Source of the DNA: Oscillospiraceae bacterium
Lineage (GTDB): Bacteria > Bacillota > Clostridia > Oscillospirales > QAMX01
Assembly (NCBI GenBank): GCA_015067675.1
Contig: SVMB01000018.1
Span: forward strand, 1 to 50,398
Length of the DNA: 50,398 nt
Direction of reading: 5' to 3'
Position numbers and translations under genes: made by a program. Under the pieces are notes generated by a model. It did no database searches. It saw only the letters and a program-made list of their open reading frames with translations, and had not been told where the DNA came from. Below, piece by piece: positions 16,468 through 23,433 of this stretch. Position 1 is the stretch's first letter. The number at the start of each line of letters is the position of its first letter.

Positions 16468-16562
16468 TCCCGGCCAAGCCGGGAAAACGCGAATCCCTTA
16501 TGTACACAATCGTGTCCCAAGGACACGCACTCCCGTTCAAGACGGCAATACATGAAAGGGAG
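16468..16562 (+). ncRNA. Structured leader with three CAA-loop hairpins; can hide the ECF gene SD
   Basis: Three hairpins share a CAA triloop: TCCCGGC/GCCGGGA (16468-16484), CGTGTCC/GGACACG (16511-16527) and CCGTT/GACGG with one G-T pair (16533-16545). The last two are enclosed by a long-range helix: CCCTTATGTA (16495-16504) pairs with TACAT (16549-16553) and AAGGG (16556-16560) with a GA bulge. The 3' strand of that helix contains the AAAGGGAG ribosome binding site of the next gene, so opening and closing it could switch translation. I do not recognise a known riboswitch class. Confidence 0.5.
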
Positions 16563-16570
16563 AAAACCAC

Positions 16571-17107
16571 ATGAACCTCAAAACCCGTAACCCTGTCCGC
16601 GACCTTGTGAGCGCTGCCATGTGCCTGGCGCTGTGCATGGTCCTGCCCTTCCTGACCGGGCAGATTCCCGAGATCGGCGGTATGCTCTGCCCGATGCATA
16701 TCCCCGTGCTGCTGGCGGGCTTCATCTGCGGCCCCTGGTATGCGCTGGCCGTGGGCTTTCTTGCCCCGCCGCTGCGCTTTGTGATGTTCGGCATGCCCAG
16801 GCTGATGCCCACCGGTCTTGCAATGGCCTTTGAACTGGCAACCTACGGCCTGATCGTGGGCATTTTGTACCGGAAGCTTGCCAAGAATGTGATTAACACC
16901 TATGTTTCCATGATTGCCGCGATGCTTCTGGGCCGTGTGGTCTGGGGCATTGTGACGATGATCCTGATGGGTGTCACCGGCGGCAGCTTCGGCTGGACCG
17001 CGTTCATCTCCGGCGCGGTTCTCAATGCCATCCCCGGTATCATCGTGCAGCTTGTGCTGATCCCGCTGCTGGTATATGCGCTGAGAAGGGCCAGAGTCAT
17101 CGAATAA
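16571..17107 (+). CDS. ECF transporter S component-like membrane protein
   Basis: A 178-residue integral membrane protein with about five to six hydrophobic helices (for example LVSAAMCLALCMVLPFLTGQ, YALAVGFLAPPLRFVMFG, WGIVTMILMGVTGGSF, NAIPGIIVQLVLIPLLVYAL). Size and the N-terminal Met-x-Leu-Lys-Thr-Arg start match substrate-binding S components of energy-coupling-factor transporters for vitamins or trace compounds, which need the shared EcfA/T module encoded elsewhere. ATG 16571 is 8 bp after AAAGGGAG. The preceding leader can sequester this site, so control by the transported ligand is plausible. The ligand cannot be assigned. Confidence 0.75.
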   Translation: MNLKTRNPVRDLVSAAMCLALCMVLPFLTGQIPEIGGMLCPMHIPVLLAGFICGPWYALAVGFLAPPLRFVMFGMPRLMPTGLAMAFELATYGLIVGILYRKLAKNVINTYVSMIAAMLLGRVVWGIVTMILMGVTGGSFGWTAFISGAVLNAIPGIIVQLVLIPLLVYALRRARVIE

Positions 17108-17125
17108 CAGCATCTCATGACAATG

Positions 17126-17164
17126 AACCGGCATGGCAGCATATCCTGCCTTGCCGGTTTTGGA
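17126..17164 (+). terminator. Probable terminator after the ECF gene
   Basis: AACCGGCA (17126-17133) pairs with TGCCGGTT (17152-17159), with an inner GGCAG/CTGCC stem; TTTTGGATTT follows. Confidence 0.65.
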
Positions 17165-17229
17165 TTTGATCCGGGAAGAAAGACCCATGTTCGCCGATCG
17201 ATAAACCTGAAGTGATGGAGGTATACAGG

Positions 17230-17679
17230 ATGTCACGCACGGAAAATGTTGAACTCACCGTATTGTGCCTGCTGCATCAGAACGGACGATATCTGCTGCA
17301 GGACAGAGTCAAGAAGGACTGGCAGGGCTATACGCTGCCCGGCGGACACGTGGAACCGGGGGAGTCGATCGTGGATGCGGTTGTCCGGGAAATGAAGGAA
17401 GAAACGGGACTGACCGTTCTGGATCCGAAACTGTGCGGTGTAAAACAATTCCCGATCGATGGGGGACGGTATATTGTTTTCCTGTTTGAAGCAACCCGGT
17501 ATGAAGGTGAACTCTTATCTTCCCATGAGGGGCAGATGCACTGGATTGGGACGGATGAGCTTGACCGTGTCAATCTGGTCAGCGATTTTCGGGATTTGCT
17601 GGATGTGATGCTGAGCGCAGATCTGAGTGAATTCCAGTATGTCGTTACAGGGGATCAGTGGAATATCGTCAAGAAATAG
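17230..17679 (+). CDS. NUDIX hydrolase (MutT-like)
   Basis: A 149-residue NUDIX enzyme. The Nudix box Gx5Ex7REUxEExGU is clear: GHVEPGESIVDAVVREMKEE starting near residue 39. Family members cleave nucleoside diphosphates linked to other groups; this one resembles 8-oxo-dGTP/NTP pyrophosphohydrolases (MutT/YmfB-like) in length and in the DFRDL segment. ATG 17230 follows GGAGG at 17217-17221. The gene ends 3 bp before the convergent AraC gene. No clear promoter of its own was found. Confidence 0.88.
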   Translation: MSRTENVELTVLCLLHQNGRYLLQDRVKKDWQGYTLPGGHVEPGESIVDAVVREMKEETGLTVLDPKLCGVKQFPIDGGRYIVFLFEATRYEGELLSSHEGQMHWIGTDELDRVNLVSDFRDLLDVMLSADLSEFQYVVTGDQWNIVKK

Positions 17680-17682
17680 GCC

Positions 17683-18507
17683 TCAGCGACCGCCGTGAAT
17701 GCTGCGGATGTGCTCGGTGGGCGTAACACCCATTTTGCGCTTGAATACCTTTGAAAAGTACAGCGAATCCCGGTAGCCGCACAGGGCGGCGATCTGCGAC
17801 ACGCTGGTTACGTTGCGCTCGATGAGCTCGCAGGCGTACTGAATGCGCAGCTTGGTGAGATAGGCGTTGAAGCCGATGAGCATATTCTTCTTGAACAGCA
17901 GCGAGAGGTACTTCTCCGTGTAGGAAAACTGACTTGCGATGGCGCCCAGTGAAATGTCGGCATCGCGGTAATGGGCATCCACATAGTTGAGCACGGCTGC
18001 AAAGAGCGTATCCTCGCTTCGATCCGCTTCGGGAAGCTCTGTTTCGCCGCCGAAGAAGGAAAGGGAATAGAGCAGCACGCTTTCGGTGAGAATAATGGCG
18101 TTTGACGGCGTAATACGGCGCAGCGCATCCATCCAGAAGGGAATCAGGTGGGAATAGCCCGGGAAGACCGGCGCGGCGGCGTCTATTCCCAACTCCCGCA
18201 GCTGGGCTGCGACGGAGGAGCCCATGAAACTGATGTAGATGTATTCAAAATCGGGGCTTGCGTTGATTTCGTAGAAACTCGTGGGAAAGGCCAGAAACAG
18301 GGTCCCGGGCGTAAGGGTGAAGTCGGTGCTGCCGACACGCAGGGATGCACTGCCCCGGGTGATCAGATGCAGTACGTAGGTGACGCGGAAGAATGGCTGC
18401 TGGAGAAGATGAAAATCCGTCTCAAAGACGAAGTTGATGGTTTTCAGGCTTCCGGGGTTGTCTTTGACCGGAATGAATTTGCAGATGCTGTCGCTCAATG
18501 CTCTCAC
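17683..18507 (-). CDS. AraC family transcriptional regulator
   Basis: A 274-residue regulator with an N-terminal cupin-type sensor (about residues 20-150; LHLITRGSASLRVG and TPGTLFLAFPTSF) and a C-terminal double helix-turn-helix domain (about 175-270; ISLGAIASQFSYTEKYLS and VSQIAALCGYRDSLYFSKVF, then the signature GVTPTEH). The GTG start at 18507 sits close behind AGAGG; a TTG three codons later is an alternative. It is divergent from an oxidoreductase gene whose promoter has a weak -35 and a repeated TCCAT element, the arrangement expected for an AraC-type activator. Inducer unknown, probably a sugar. Confidence 0.88.
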   Translation of the reverse strand: MRALSDSICKFIPVKDNPGSLKTINFVFETDFHLLQQPFFRVTYVLHLITRGSASLRVGSTDFTLTPGTLFLAFPTSFYEINASPDFEYIYISFMGSSVAAQLRELGIDAAAPVFPGYSHLIPFWMDALRRITPSNAIILTESVLLYSLSFFGGETELPEADRSEDTLFAAVLNYVDAHYRDADISLGAIASQFSYTEKYLSLLFKKNMLIGFNAYLTKLRIQYACELIERNVTSVSQIAALCGYRDSLYFSKVFKRKMGVTPTEHIRSIHGGR

Positions 18508-18561
18508 CTCACCTCTATTTTGCAGGATTTGAAAAGAGAAATCAACAGGAAAGCGATTTTT

Positions 18562-18587
18562 TCCATGCGAAAACGTGAAAAATCCAT
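18562..18587. promoter_or_regulatory. Direct TCCAT repeats, candidate AraC binding site
   Basis: TCCAT at 18562-18566 and again at 18583-18587, 21 bp apart (two helical turns), with A/T runs on both sides, directly upstream of the weak -35 of the oxidoreductase promoter. Confidence 0.45.
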
Positions 18588-18615
18588 TTATCCCGGCGGC
18601 GCAAGCCGTTATACT
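18587..18615 (+). promoter_or_regulatory. Promoter for the Gfo/Idh gene at 18667
   Basis: TATACT at 18610-18615 with a poor -35 (TTTATC, 18587-18592) at 17 bp, typical of activator-dependent promoters. Confidence 0.5.
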
Positions 18616-18666
18616 GGACGTACTGACCGGTGATTGATGATCCGGAGGATGACAGGAGGATAAAAA

Positions 18667-19752
18667 ATGGCAGATAAGGTTGTTAAGCTCGGCGTCGTGG
18701 GCCTTGGCCGCGGCCGCGGCATCGTGACCGATGTGATCGGAGATGCCAACATTGAGCTGACTGCAATTTGCGACATGAACCCCGAAAGAGTGGAAAGCGC
18801 CCGGAAATTCTTTACGGAAGAAAAGGGCGTGAAGGATCTGCAGTGCTATTCCACGCTCGACGAGCTGCTGACCTCAGATGTGGAGGCGGTGGTGCTGGCT
18901 ACCGACGCGCCGCAGCACGCGCAGCAGGCGATCAAGCTGCTGAATGCCGGTAAGCACGTGCTCAGCGAGATCCCGACGATTTTTTCCATTGAGGATGCAA
19001 AAGCGCTGAAAGCTGCGGTGAAGGCACATCCCGAGCTCAAATACATGGCCGGCGAAAACTGCAACTACTGGGCGTTTGTGCAGTCCTGGAAGCGTATGCG
19101 CGAGGAAGGCAGATTCGGCGATATCGTCTATGCCGAGGGCGAGTATCTGCATTCCGGCGACCCGGAGAAGTTTTCGCCGGAGAAGAATCCCAAGACCTAT
19201 TGGCGTACCACCCTCGCGGCAATCCGCTACCTCACCCATGAGCTGGGCCCGCTGCTGAGCATCATGGACGACCGCTGCGTCAGCGTTTCCTGCATCGAGC
19301 CCACGGCAAAGTATAATCCCTACAAGATCGGCCCCGAGAACGGCATCGCGCTGTTCCGCACAGCTAAAGGCGCGGCGATCCGCGTGTTCATCTGCTTTGG
19401 CGCCTATGTGGGCGGCAGCATCCACAATTACGCGCTATACGGCACCCGCGGCTCCATCGAGACCGACCGTGCCCAGTGCAACTTCCACTCTTTTGCCAAG
19501 ATGATGGACATCCCCGGCACACTGCACGCGAAGTTTGAGATCCCCACGGGGCTGAAATTCCCCGAGGATCAGTCCAGCGGTCACGGCGGCGCCGACTCCA
19601 AGATGATGCGCGACTTCATCCGCTGCATCATCGAGGATACCGATCCGCCCATCGACGTGGACGCGGGCATCAATATGTCGCTGCCGGGCATCATTGCCCA
19701 TGAATCTGCCCAGCAGGGCGGCGCAATGCTGGAAATCCCGGTGATCGAGTAA
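18667..19752 (+). CDS. Gfo/Idh/MocA family oxidoreductase (GH109-like features)
   Basis: A 361-residue Rossmann oxidoreductase. GLGRGRG (about residues 12-18) is the nucleotide loop; LSEIPTIFS (about 99-107) replaces the EKP motif, as seen in branches of the family that use NAD transiently; THELGP near 195 and SGHGGADSKMMRDFI near 306-320 recall the NAD-dependent glycosidase family GH109. A strong AGGAGG precedes the ATG. It is alone in its unit, controlled by a promoter facing the divergent AraC gene, and ended by a clear terminator. It may be a sugar dehydrogenase or a redox-dependent glycosidase; sequence alone does not decide. Confidence 0.8.
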   Translation: MADKVVKLGVVGLGRGRGIVTDVIGDANIELTAICDMNPERVESARKFFTEEKGVKDLQCYSTLDELLTSDVEAVVLATDAPQHAQQAIKLLNAGKHVLSEIPTIFSIEDAKALKAAVKAHPELKYMAGENCNYWAFVQSWKRMREEGRFGDIVYAEGEYLHSGDPEKFSPEKNPKTYWRTTLAAIRYLTHELGPLLSIMDDRCVSVSCIEPTAKYNPYKIGPENGIALFRTAKGAAIRVFICFGAYVGGSIHNYALYGTRGSIETDRAQCNFHSFAKMMDIPGTLHAKFEIPTGLKFPEDQSSGHGGADSKMMRDFIRCIIEDTDPPIDVDAGINMSLPGIIAHESAQQGGAMLEIPVIE

Positions 19753-19763
19753 GAGATACCATT

Positions 19764-19806
19764 AAAGGAACTGTTGCGGTGTCATCATCGTCGGCAGTTC
19801 CTTTTT
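19764..19806 (+). terminator. Intrinsic terminator
   Basis: AAAGGAACTG (19764-19773) pairs with CAGTTCCTTT (19795 onward), ending in TTTTT; the loop can fold further. Confidence 0.8.
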
Positions 19807-19928
19807 CTGGTTTGGATCAGCGCAGGCAGTCACGGCGAATCCGGAGGTTTTTTGATGATTGGCCTGTAACATTTGCCGCCGGGTGGGCACTAATCGGTTA
19901 TAACAACCCTTGAAAGGAGGGAGCAGAC

Positions 19929-20423
19929 GTGCCGGACCGGCTTTTTGCGGCCTATTATCGGGATGTATATGCCTATCTCTACAGTCTGACCCGTGACGCT
20001 GCGCTCTCCGAGGATCTGGCGATGGACACATTCGTGGAGGTTGTGAAATCCGTCGGCAGCTTTCGCGGGGAATCGGATGTGAAAACCTGGCTGTTCTCCA
20101 TTGCGCGGCACTGCTGGAGCCGGTGGCTGCGCGGGCAGAAGCGCAGTGTGCGCACAGAGCTTCTCACGGAGTTTTTACCGGATGCGGCAGCTTCGCCGGA
20201 GGAGAGAAGCATGGATGCGTTTCTCGACAGGCGCATCCGGGATCTGCTCGGCAGGGAATCCGCGCAAACCCGGGAGATTGTGCTTATGCGTCTGGAAGGC
20301 TATTCCTTCTACGAAATCGGGCAGAAGTACGGCATTTCCGAGACCTCGGCCCGGGTCATTGACTTCCGGGCGAAAGCGCGCATCCGAAGCATACTTGAAA
20401 AGGAGGGACTCACCCGTGACTGA
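19929..20423 (+). CDS. ECF-type RNA polymerase sigma factor
   Basis: A 164-residue extracytoplasmic-function sigma factor. Region 2 is seen in LFAAYYRDVYAYLYSLTRD and EDLAMDTFVEVVKSVGSFR, then KTWLFSIARHCWSRWLR (about 52-68); region 4 in TREIVLMRLEGYSFYEIGQK and the recognition helix SETSARVIDFRAKARIR (about 138-154). GTG 19929 follows a full AAAGGAGGG. It overlaps the next gene (stop at 20421-20423, next start 20416), so the two are translationally coupled. The neighbour is a membrane anti-sigma factor, so it likely answers a cell-envelope signal. I found no clear autoregulated ECF promoter upstream. Confidence 0.92.
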   Translation: MPDRLFAAYYRDVYAYLYSLTRDAALSEDLAMDTFVEVVKSVGSFRGESDVKTWLFSIARHCWSRWLRGQKRSVRTELLTEFLPDAAASPEERSMDAFLDRRIRDLLGRESAQTREIVLMRLEGYSFYEIGQKYGISETSARVIDFRAKARIRSILEKEGLTRD

Positions 20424-20931
20424 CATCAGCTGTGATATCTGTATGGATCTGGCGCCGCTGGTACGCGACGGTCTGGCAAGCGAGGACAGCCGCAGGGCGC
20501 TGCAGGCACATATTGCGCACTGCGATGCCTGCAGGGCGCTGCTGGATACGGAACTTCCCGCGCCGGATGCTCAGAACGACGCGGCAGCACGCATTCGCCG
20601 CAGGATACGCTGCTTTGAGCTTCTGGTTCTCATATGCGGCATCCTCTTTGGCGTGAGTCTCACCGCAGGCAGCAATCTGTTTTACAATTCCCTGCTCATG
20701 CCGGTCATCGGAGCGCTGGGGTATGTGATCTTTCGCGGATACGCAGCGCTGATCCTGCCGGGGATGCTGCTTGCGCTGCATCTGGCAGGCAATCTGATTG
20801 CATTTCTGCGGGGTGTGGAGGTTCTGGATCTCTGGTCCGTTGTACTGTGGACGGCGCTGTATGCGGTTTTTGCCGCAGTCGGCGTGCTGATTGCATGGCT
20901 TTTGCACTTTGCGTTCAGGAAGGAGCGGTAA
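20416..20931 (+). CDS. Zinc-finger anti-sigma factor with membrane helices
   Basis: A 171-residue protein. The N-terminus has a ZAS-type zinc-binding motif, H32-x3-C36-x2-C39, with C6/C9 upstream as further ligand candidates, which in known anti-sigma factors binds and holds the ECF sigma factor. Residues 65-165 contain about four hydrophobic helices, an unusually large membrane part compared with single-pass RsiW-like proteins, suggesting that the signal is sensed in the membrane. The GTG start at 20416 overlaps the sigma gene and follows AAAAGGAGGG at 20398-20407. Its stop lies next to the ATG of the following gene. Confidence 0.85.
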   Translation: MTDISCDICMDLAPLVRDGLASEDSRRALQAHIAHCDACRALLDTELPAPDAQNDAAARIRRRIRCFELLVLICGILFGVSLTAGSNLFYNSLLMPVIGALGYVIFRGYAALILPGMLLALHLAGNLIAFLRGVEVLDLWSVVLWTALYAVFAAVGVLIAWLLHFAFRKER

Positions 20932-20932
20932 G

Positions 20933-21730
20933 ATGAGGAAAACGTTGAAAATTGCAGCGCTTTTGCTGGCAATTGCCCTGATTGCCGCCGTGGGACTGTT
21001 TGCAAACTCGCTGGTGGGCAATCCTGTGTCGAAATACCTGGCTGAGCGGACGGCGGGAGCTCATCTGGCGGAGAATTACCCCGGTACCGACTATGTCATT
21101 GACAGCTCGGGCTACAATTTCAAATTTGGCTGGTATGTGGTGCATGTCGTATCCCCGGGAAGCCCCGACACCTACTTTTCCATCACCACGGATATGTGGG
21201 GTAATCTCGTCCGCGACAATTTTGATGACGTGCTCTCCGGCTGGAACACCGCCCGGCGGCTGGACGGCGAATACCGGGCGCTGACCGACACGGTTTTGAC
21301 GGCTCAGGGCTTTCCCTATGTGACGGATATTGCCTTCGGAACGCTGGAAATCTATCCGCATGAGGCGCTGGATTCCCCGGATGTACCTGCGTATACGCTC
21401 GTGCAGGAGGAGCTGGAGCTGGACGGGATTTATGATATCCGCAAGCTGGGCGCTGCTGCCGGGCATCTGGTGATCTACATGGATGAGACGGAACGCACCT
21501 CTCACCGGGCTGCCGAGATTATGCTCGATCTGCGTGCAATCTTCGATGCGGCGGGAGTGCCCTTCCGGGCGATGGATCTTCACCTACGTCCGCCGCGCAA
21601 TGACGACGGTACCCGTAAGGGGAAATCGTTTCATGTAATGCATTTTGCGTATGACGATATCACGGAGGAGAACCTGGACGCGCGGCTGGAAGCCGCAGCC
21701 GGCGAGCAGGCGTCCGAAGAGAAAAAGTGA
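20933..21730 (+). CDS. YfjL-like membrane-anchored protein
   Basis: A 265-residue protein with a signal-anchor helix (about residues 6-24, IAALLLAIALIAAVGLF) followed by a conserved extracellular region: NPVSKYLAERTAGAHLAENY and DYVIDSSGYNFKFGWY, which match the YfjL-like proteins of Firmicutes. It is the third gene of the sigma/anti-sigma operon, with ATG 20933 one base after the anti-sigma stop and AAGGAG just before. Family function is unknown; linkage suggests an envelope role under the ECF sigma factor. The C-terminus is charged (EQASEEKK). Confidence 0.75.
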   Translation: MRKTLKIAALLLAIALIAAVGLFANSLVGNPVSKYLAERTAGAHLAENYPGTDYVIDSSGYNFKFGWYVVHVVSPGSPDTYFSITTDMWGNLVRDNFDDVLSGWNTARRLDGEYRALTDTVLTAQGFPYVTDIAFGTLEIYPHEALDSPDVPAYTLVQEELELDGIYDIRKLGAAAGHLVIYMDETERTSHRAAEIMLDLRAIFDAAGVPFRAMDLHLRPPRNDDGTRKGKSFHVMHFAYDDITEENLDARLEAAAGEQASEEKK

Positions 21731-21768
21731 GGTTTGGGTGTCTGCCGGGTACAGCTTCATAGATGAAA

Positions 21769-21798
21769 AAACGGCTGCCGCATTAGCGGCAGCCGTTT
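21769..21798 (-). terminator. Terminator shared by convergent genes
   Basis: AAACGGCTGCCGC (21769-21781), loop ATTA, GCGGCAGCCGTTT (21786-21798). The A-run before it becomes a T-run on the minus strand, so it chiefly terminates uxaE transcription. Confidence 0.85.
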
Positions 21799-21812
21799 GT
21801 GCTGCGAAAATG

Positions 21813-23225
21813 TTATCTCTCGGCGACGCCCAGGGTGGACAGGTGACGGCCGATGTGGGATTCCAGAGCCTTGGCATACTCCTCGGCGTGGACGCGCCAG
21901 AGCTTGTACAGGGCATCGTGGAACTTCTTCTCGTTGAGGATCAGACCATAGGTGATGTGGATGAGCTGACGGGCGTCGTTCTGGGTGAACAGAGCGGGCA
22001 GCTCGGCGTCGGACAGGGTATCCACGTCGGCGATCTTGGTCAGATCAGTGGTGACATGATAGTACTTCTTGGCCTCGTGGAAGGCGACCAGGGCGAACTT
22101 GTGGATCTCGCGGTACAGAGCGGGGTCACACTCGGCGACGACGCGCATGGCTTCCAGCCAGTTGGTACCGGCGGTCTTGACGTGGAACACGCCGCGGGTC
22201 TGCTCGCCGACGCAGGCAAAGACGGAGAACTTGTCGGAACCGGAGTGGACGCTGATCTTGTAGCCGAAGTGGCGGGCGATCTTGGCATGGGCAGTCATCT
22301 CGACCTCGAACTGGGCCAGGTCGCCGATGTAGTCAACGCCCTTCTGGAACTCGCCGCAGAAGCGGGGAGCCATGGTGGCGATCTTCACGCCGCGGCGAAC
22401 CAGCTCGTTGGCGACGAAAAAGTGCTGCAGGGGAGTGGTGGGAGTGGCGGTCTCGTCGATGGAGATCTCGAAGTCGGCACGGTTGGTGCCGTCGGCGAAG
22501 AACTGCTCGTAGATGGACACGGCAAAGTCGATGGCCTCGCCGTAGATGTAGACGATCTTGGCCAGCTCCTCGGCGGTGAAGGTGATGGTCAGGCCTTCGC
22601 CGACGTCAAAGCTCTTGCCCAGGTAGCGCTCTTCCATCTCGGGGCAGGAGAGGCTGCCGCCGTCGCCCTTGATGTGCTCGGAGCAGTCGAGGGTGATCAT
22701 GGTGAAGCCCAGACCCAGAGCGTAGGCAACATCTTCGGCCTTCTTCAGATGGTCGCCGTCGGCGCCGAAGCCGCGCTCGAAGCCTTCACGGTAAACGGCG
22801 AAGGAAGCGGCGTCCAGAACGTCCTCGTAGGTGCGGTTGGTCAGGTTGAGCTCACGGATGGACTGCTGGGCAAGGATGGGCAGTGCGTCATACTTCTCGA
22901 AAACACGGATGTGACCGGGGGTGGCGATGCCGAGACGGTCGCCGACGCCGACGGTACGGGGATAGGACAGAACAGGAGCGGGAGCGGTGAAGGGGAAGAG
23001 GGAGCGCAGGACGTTGCCGTTCTTGTGGTTCAGGGGAGCCACGAGGCAGCCTTCCTTGGCTTCGCCTTCGAAGCCGAGGGTATCGCCCACGACGACCAGC
23101 ACATCGACGTCACCATCGGCGGCCATGAAGACAGTGGAGTTACCGACCTTGCGCACGGACTTGGCATACACGCCGCAGCTGCAGGGACACTTGGTGGTGT
23201 CGGCGACGAAATCAAGATAGTTCAT
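21813..23225 (-). CDS. uxaE: Tagaturonate epimerase family protein (UxaE)
   Basis: A 470-residue protein matching the UxaE family, which interconverts D-tagaturonate and D-fructuronate so that galacturonate can enter the glucuronate branch. Length and segments such as TLDCSEHIKGDGGS, FEISIDETATPTTP, MAPRFCGEFQKGVDYIGD and KISVHSGSDKFSVF (His/Asp/Glu-rich, probable metal site) fit the family. The N-terminus has CPCSCGVYAKS, an extra Cys cluster (Cys 13, 15, 17). It has its own promoter and a palindrome in the leader, and is divergent from an alcohol dehydrogenase. It links pectin-derived galacturonate to metabolism. Codon use is strongly biased. Confidence 0.8.
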   Translation of the reverse strand: MNYLDFVADTTKCPCSCGVYAKSVRKVGNSTVFMAADGDVDVLVVVGDTLGFEGEAKEGCLVAPLNHKNGNVLRSLFPFTAPAPVLSYPRTVGVGDRLGIATPGHIRVFEKYDALPILAQQSIRELNLTNRTYEDVLDAASFAVYREGFERGFGADGDHLKKAEDVAYALGLGFTMITLDCSEHIKGDGGSLSCPEMEERYLGKSFDVGEGLTITFTAEELAKIVYIYGEAIDFAVSIYEQFFADGTNRADFEISIDETATPTTPLQHFFVANELVRRGVKIATMAPRFCGEFQKGVDYIGDLAQFEVEMTAHAKIARHFGYKISVHSGSDKFSVFACVGEQTRGVFHVKTAGTNWLEAMRVVAECDPALYREIHKFALVAFHEAKKYYHVTTDLTKIADVDTLSDAELPALFTQNDARQLIHITYGLILNEKKFHDALYKLWRVHAEEYAKALESHIGRHLSTLGVAER

Positions 23226-23248
23226 AAGTTACCTCCTGTATAATCACG

Positions 23249-23264
23249 TGTGCATGATTGCACA
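23249..23264. promoter_or_regulatory. Inverted repeat TGTGCA-N4-TGCACA in the uxaE leader
   Basis: A perfect inverted repeat between the uxaE transcription start region and its ribosome binding site; a good place for a repressor such as a uronate-responsive LacI/GntR regulator, none of which is in this window. Confidence 0.45.
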
Positions 23265-23275
23265 TTATTGGTTTA

Positions 23276-23304
23276 ATTATAGCAGATATTGCGGCGGTGT
23301 TCAA
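23276..23304 (-). promoter_or_regulatory. uxaE promoter
   Basis: On the minus strand TTGAAC (23304-23299), 17 bp, TATAAT (23281-23276), with TGC before the -10 (extended -10). Confidence 0.8.
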
Positions 23305-23375
23305 GCACAAATACGTGCGAAAGGAGCGCAAATTGCCGCGCGGAATACGACGAAATGCAGTAACTGCCCTGCGCG

Positions 23376-23404
23376 TTGACAAATTGTCCCCGGGCTTTTA
23401 TAAT
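23376..23404 (+). promoter_or_regulatory. Perfect-consensus promoter TTGACA-17-TATAAT
   Basis: TTGACA at 23376-23381 and TATAAT at 23399-23404, upstream of the alcohol dehydrogenase gene. Confidence 0.9.
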
Positions 23405-23433
23405 GAACTCATCAATATCAAGGAGATTACCGT

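Noticed and set aside
16450..16490. CTGATGA followed by GAAAA, resembling a hammerhead ribozyme core
   Set aside because: The TGA is the stop codon of the DUF3842 gene, stem II would not border the core correctly, and no stem III/I with a UH cleavage site is found.
19865..19900. TGTAAC and CGGTT as an ECF-type autoregulated promoter
   Set aside because: The spacing is about 24 bp, too long for ECF promoters, and no sigma-A promoter fits well either.
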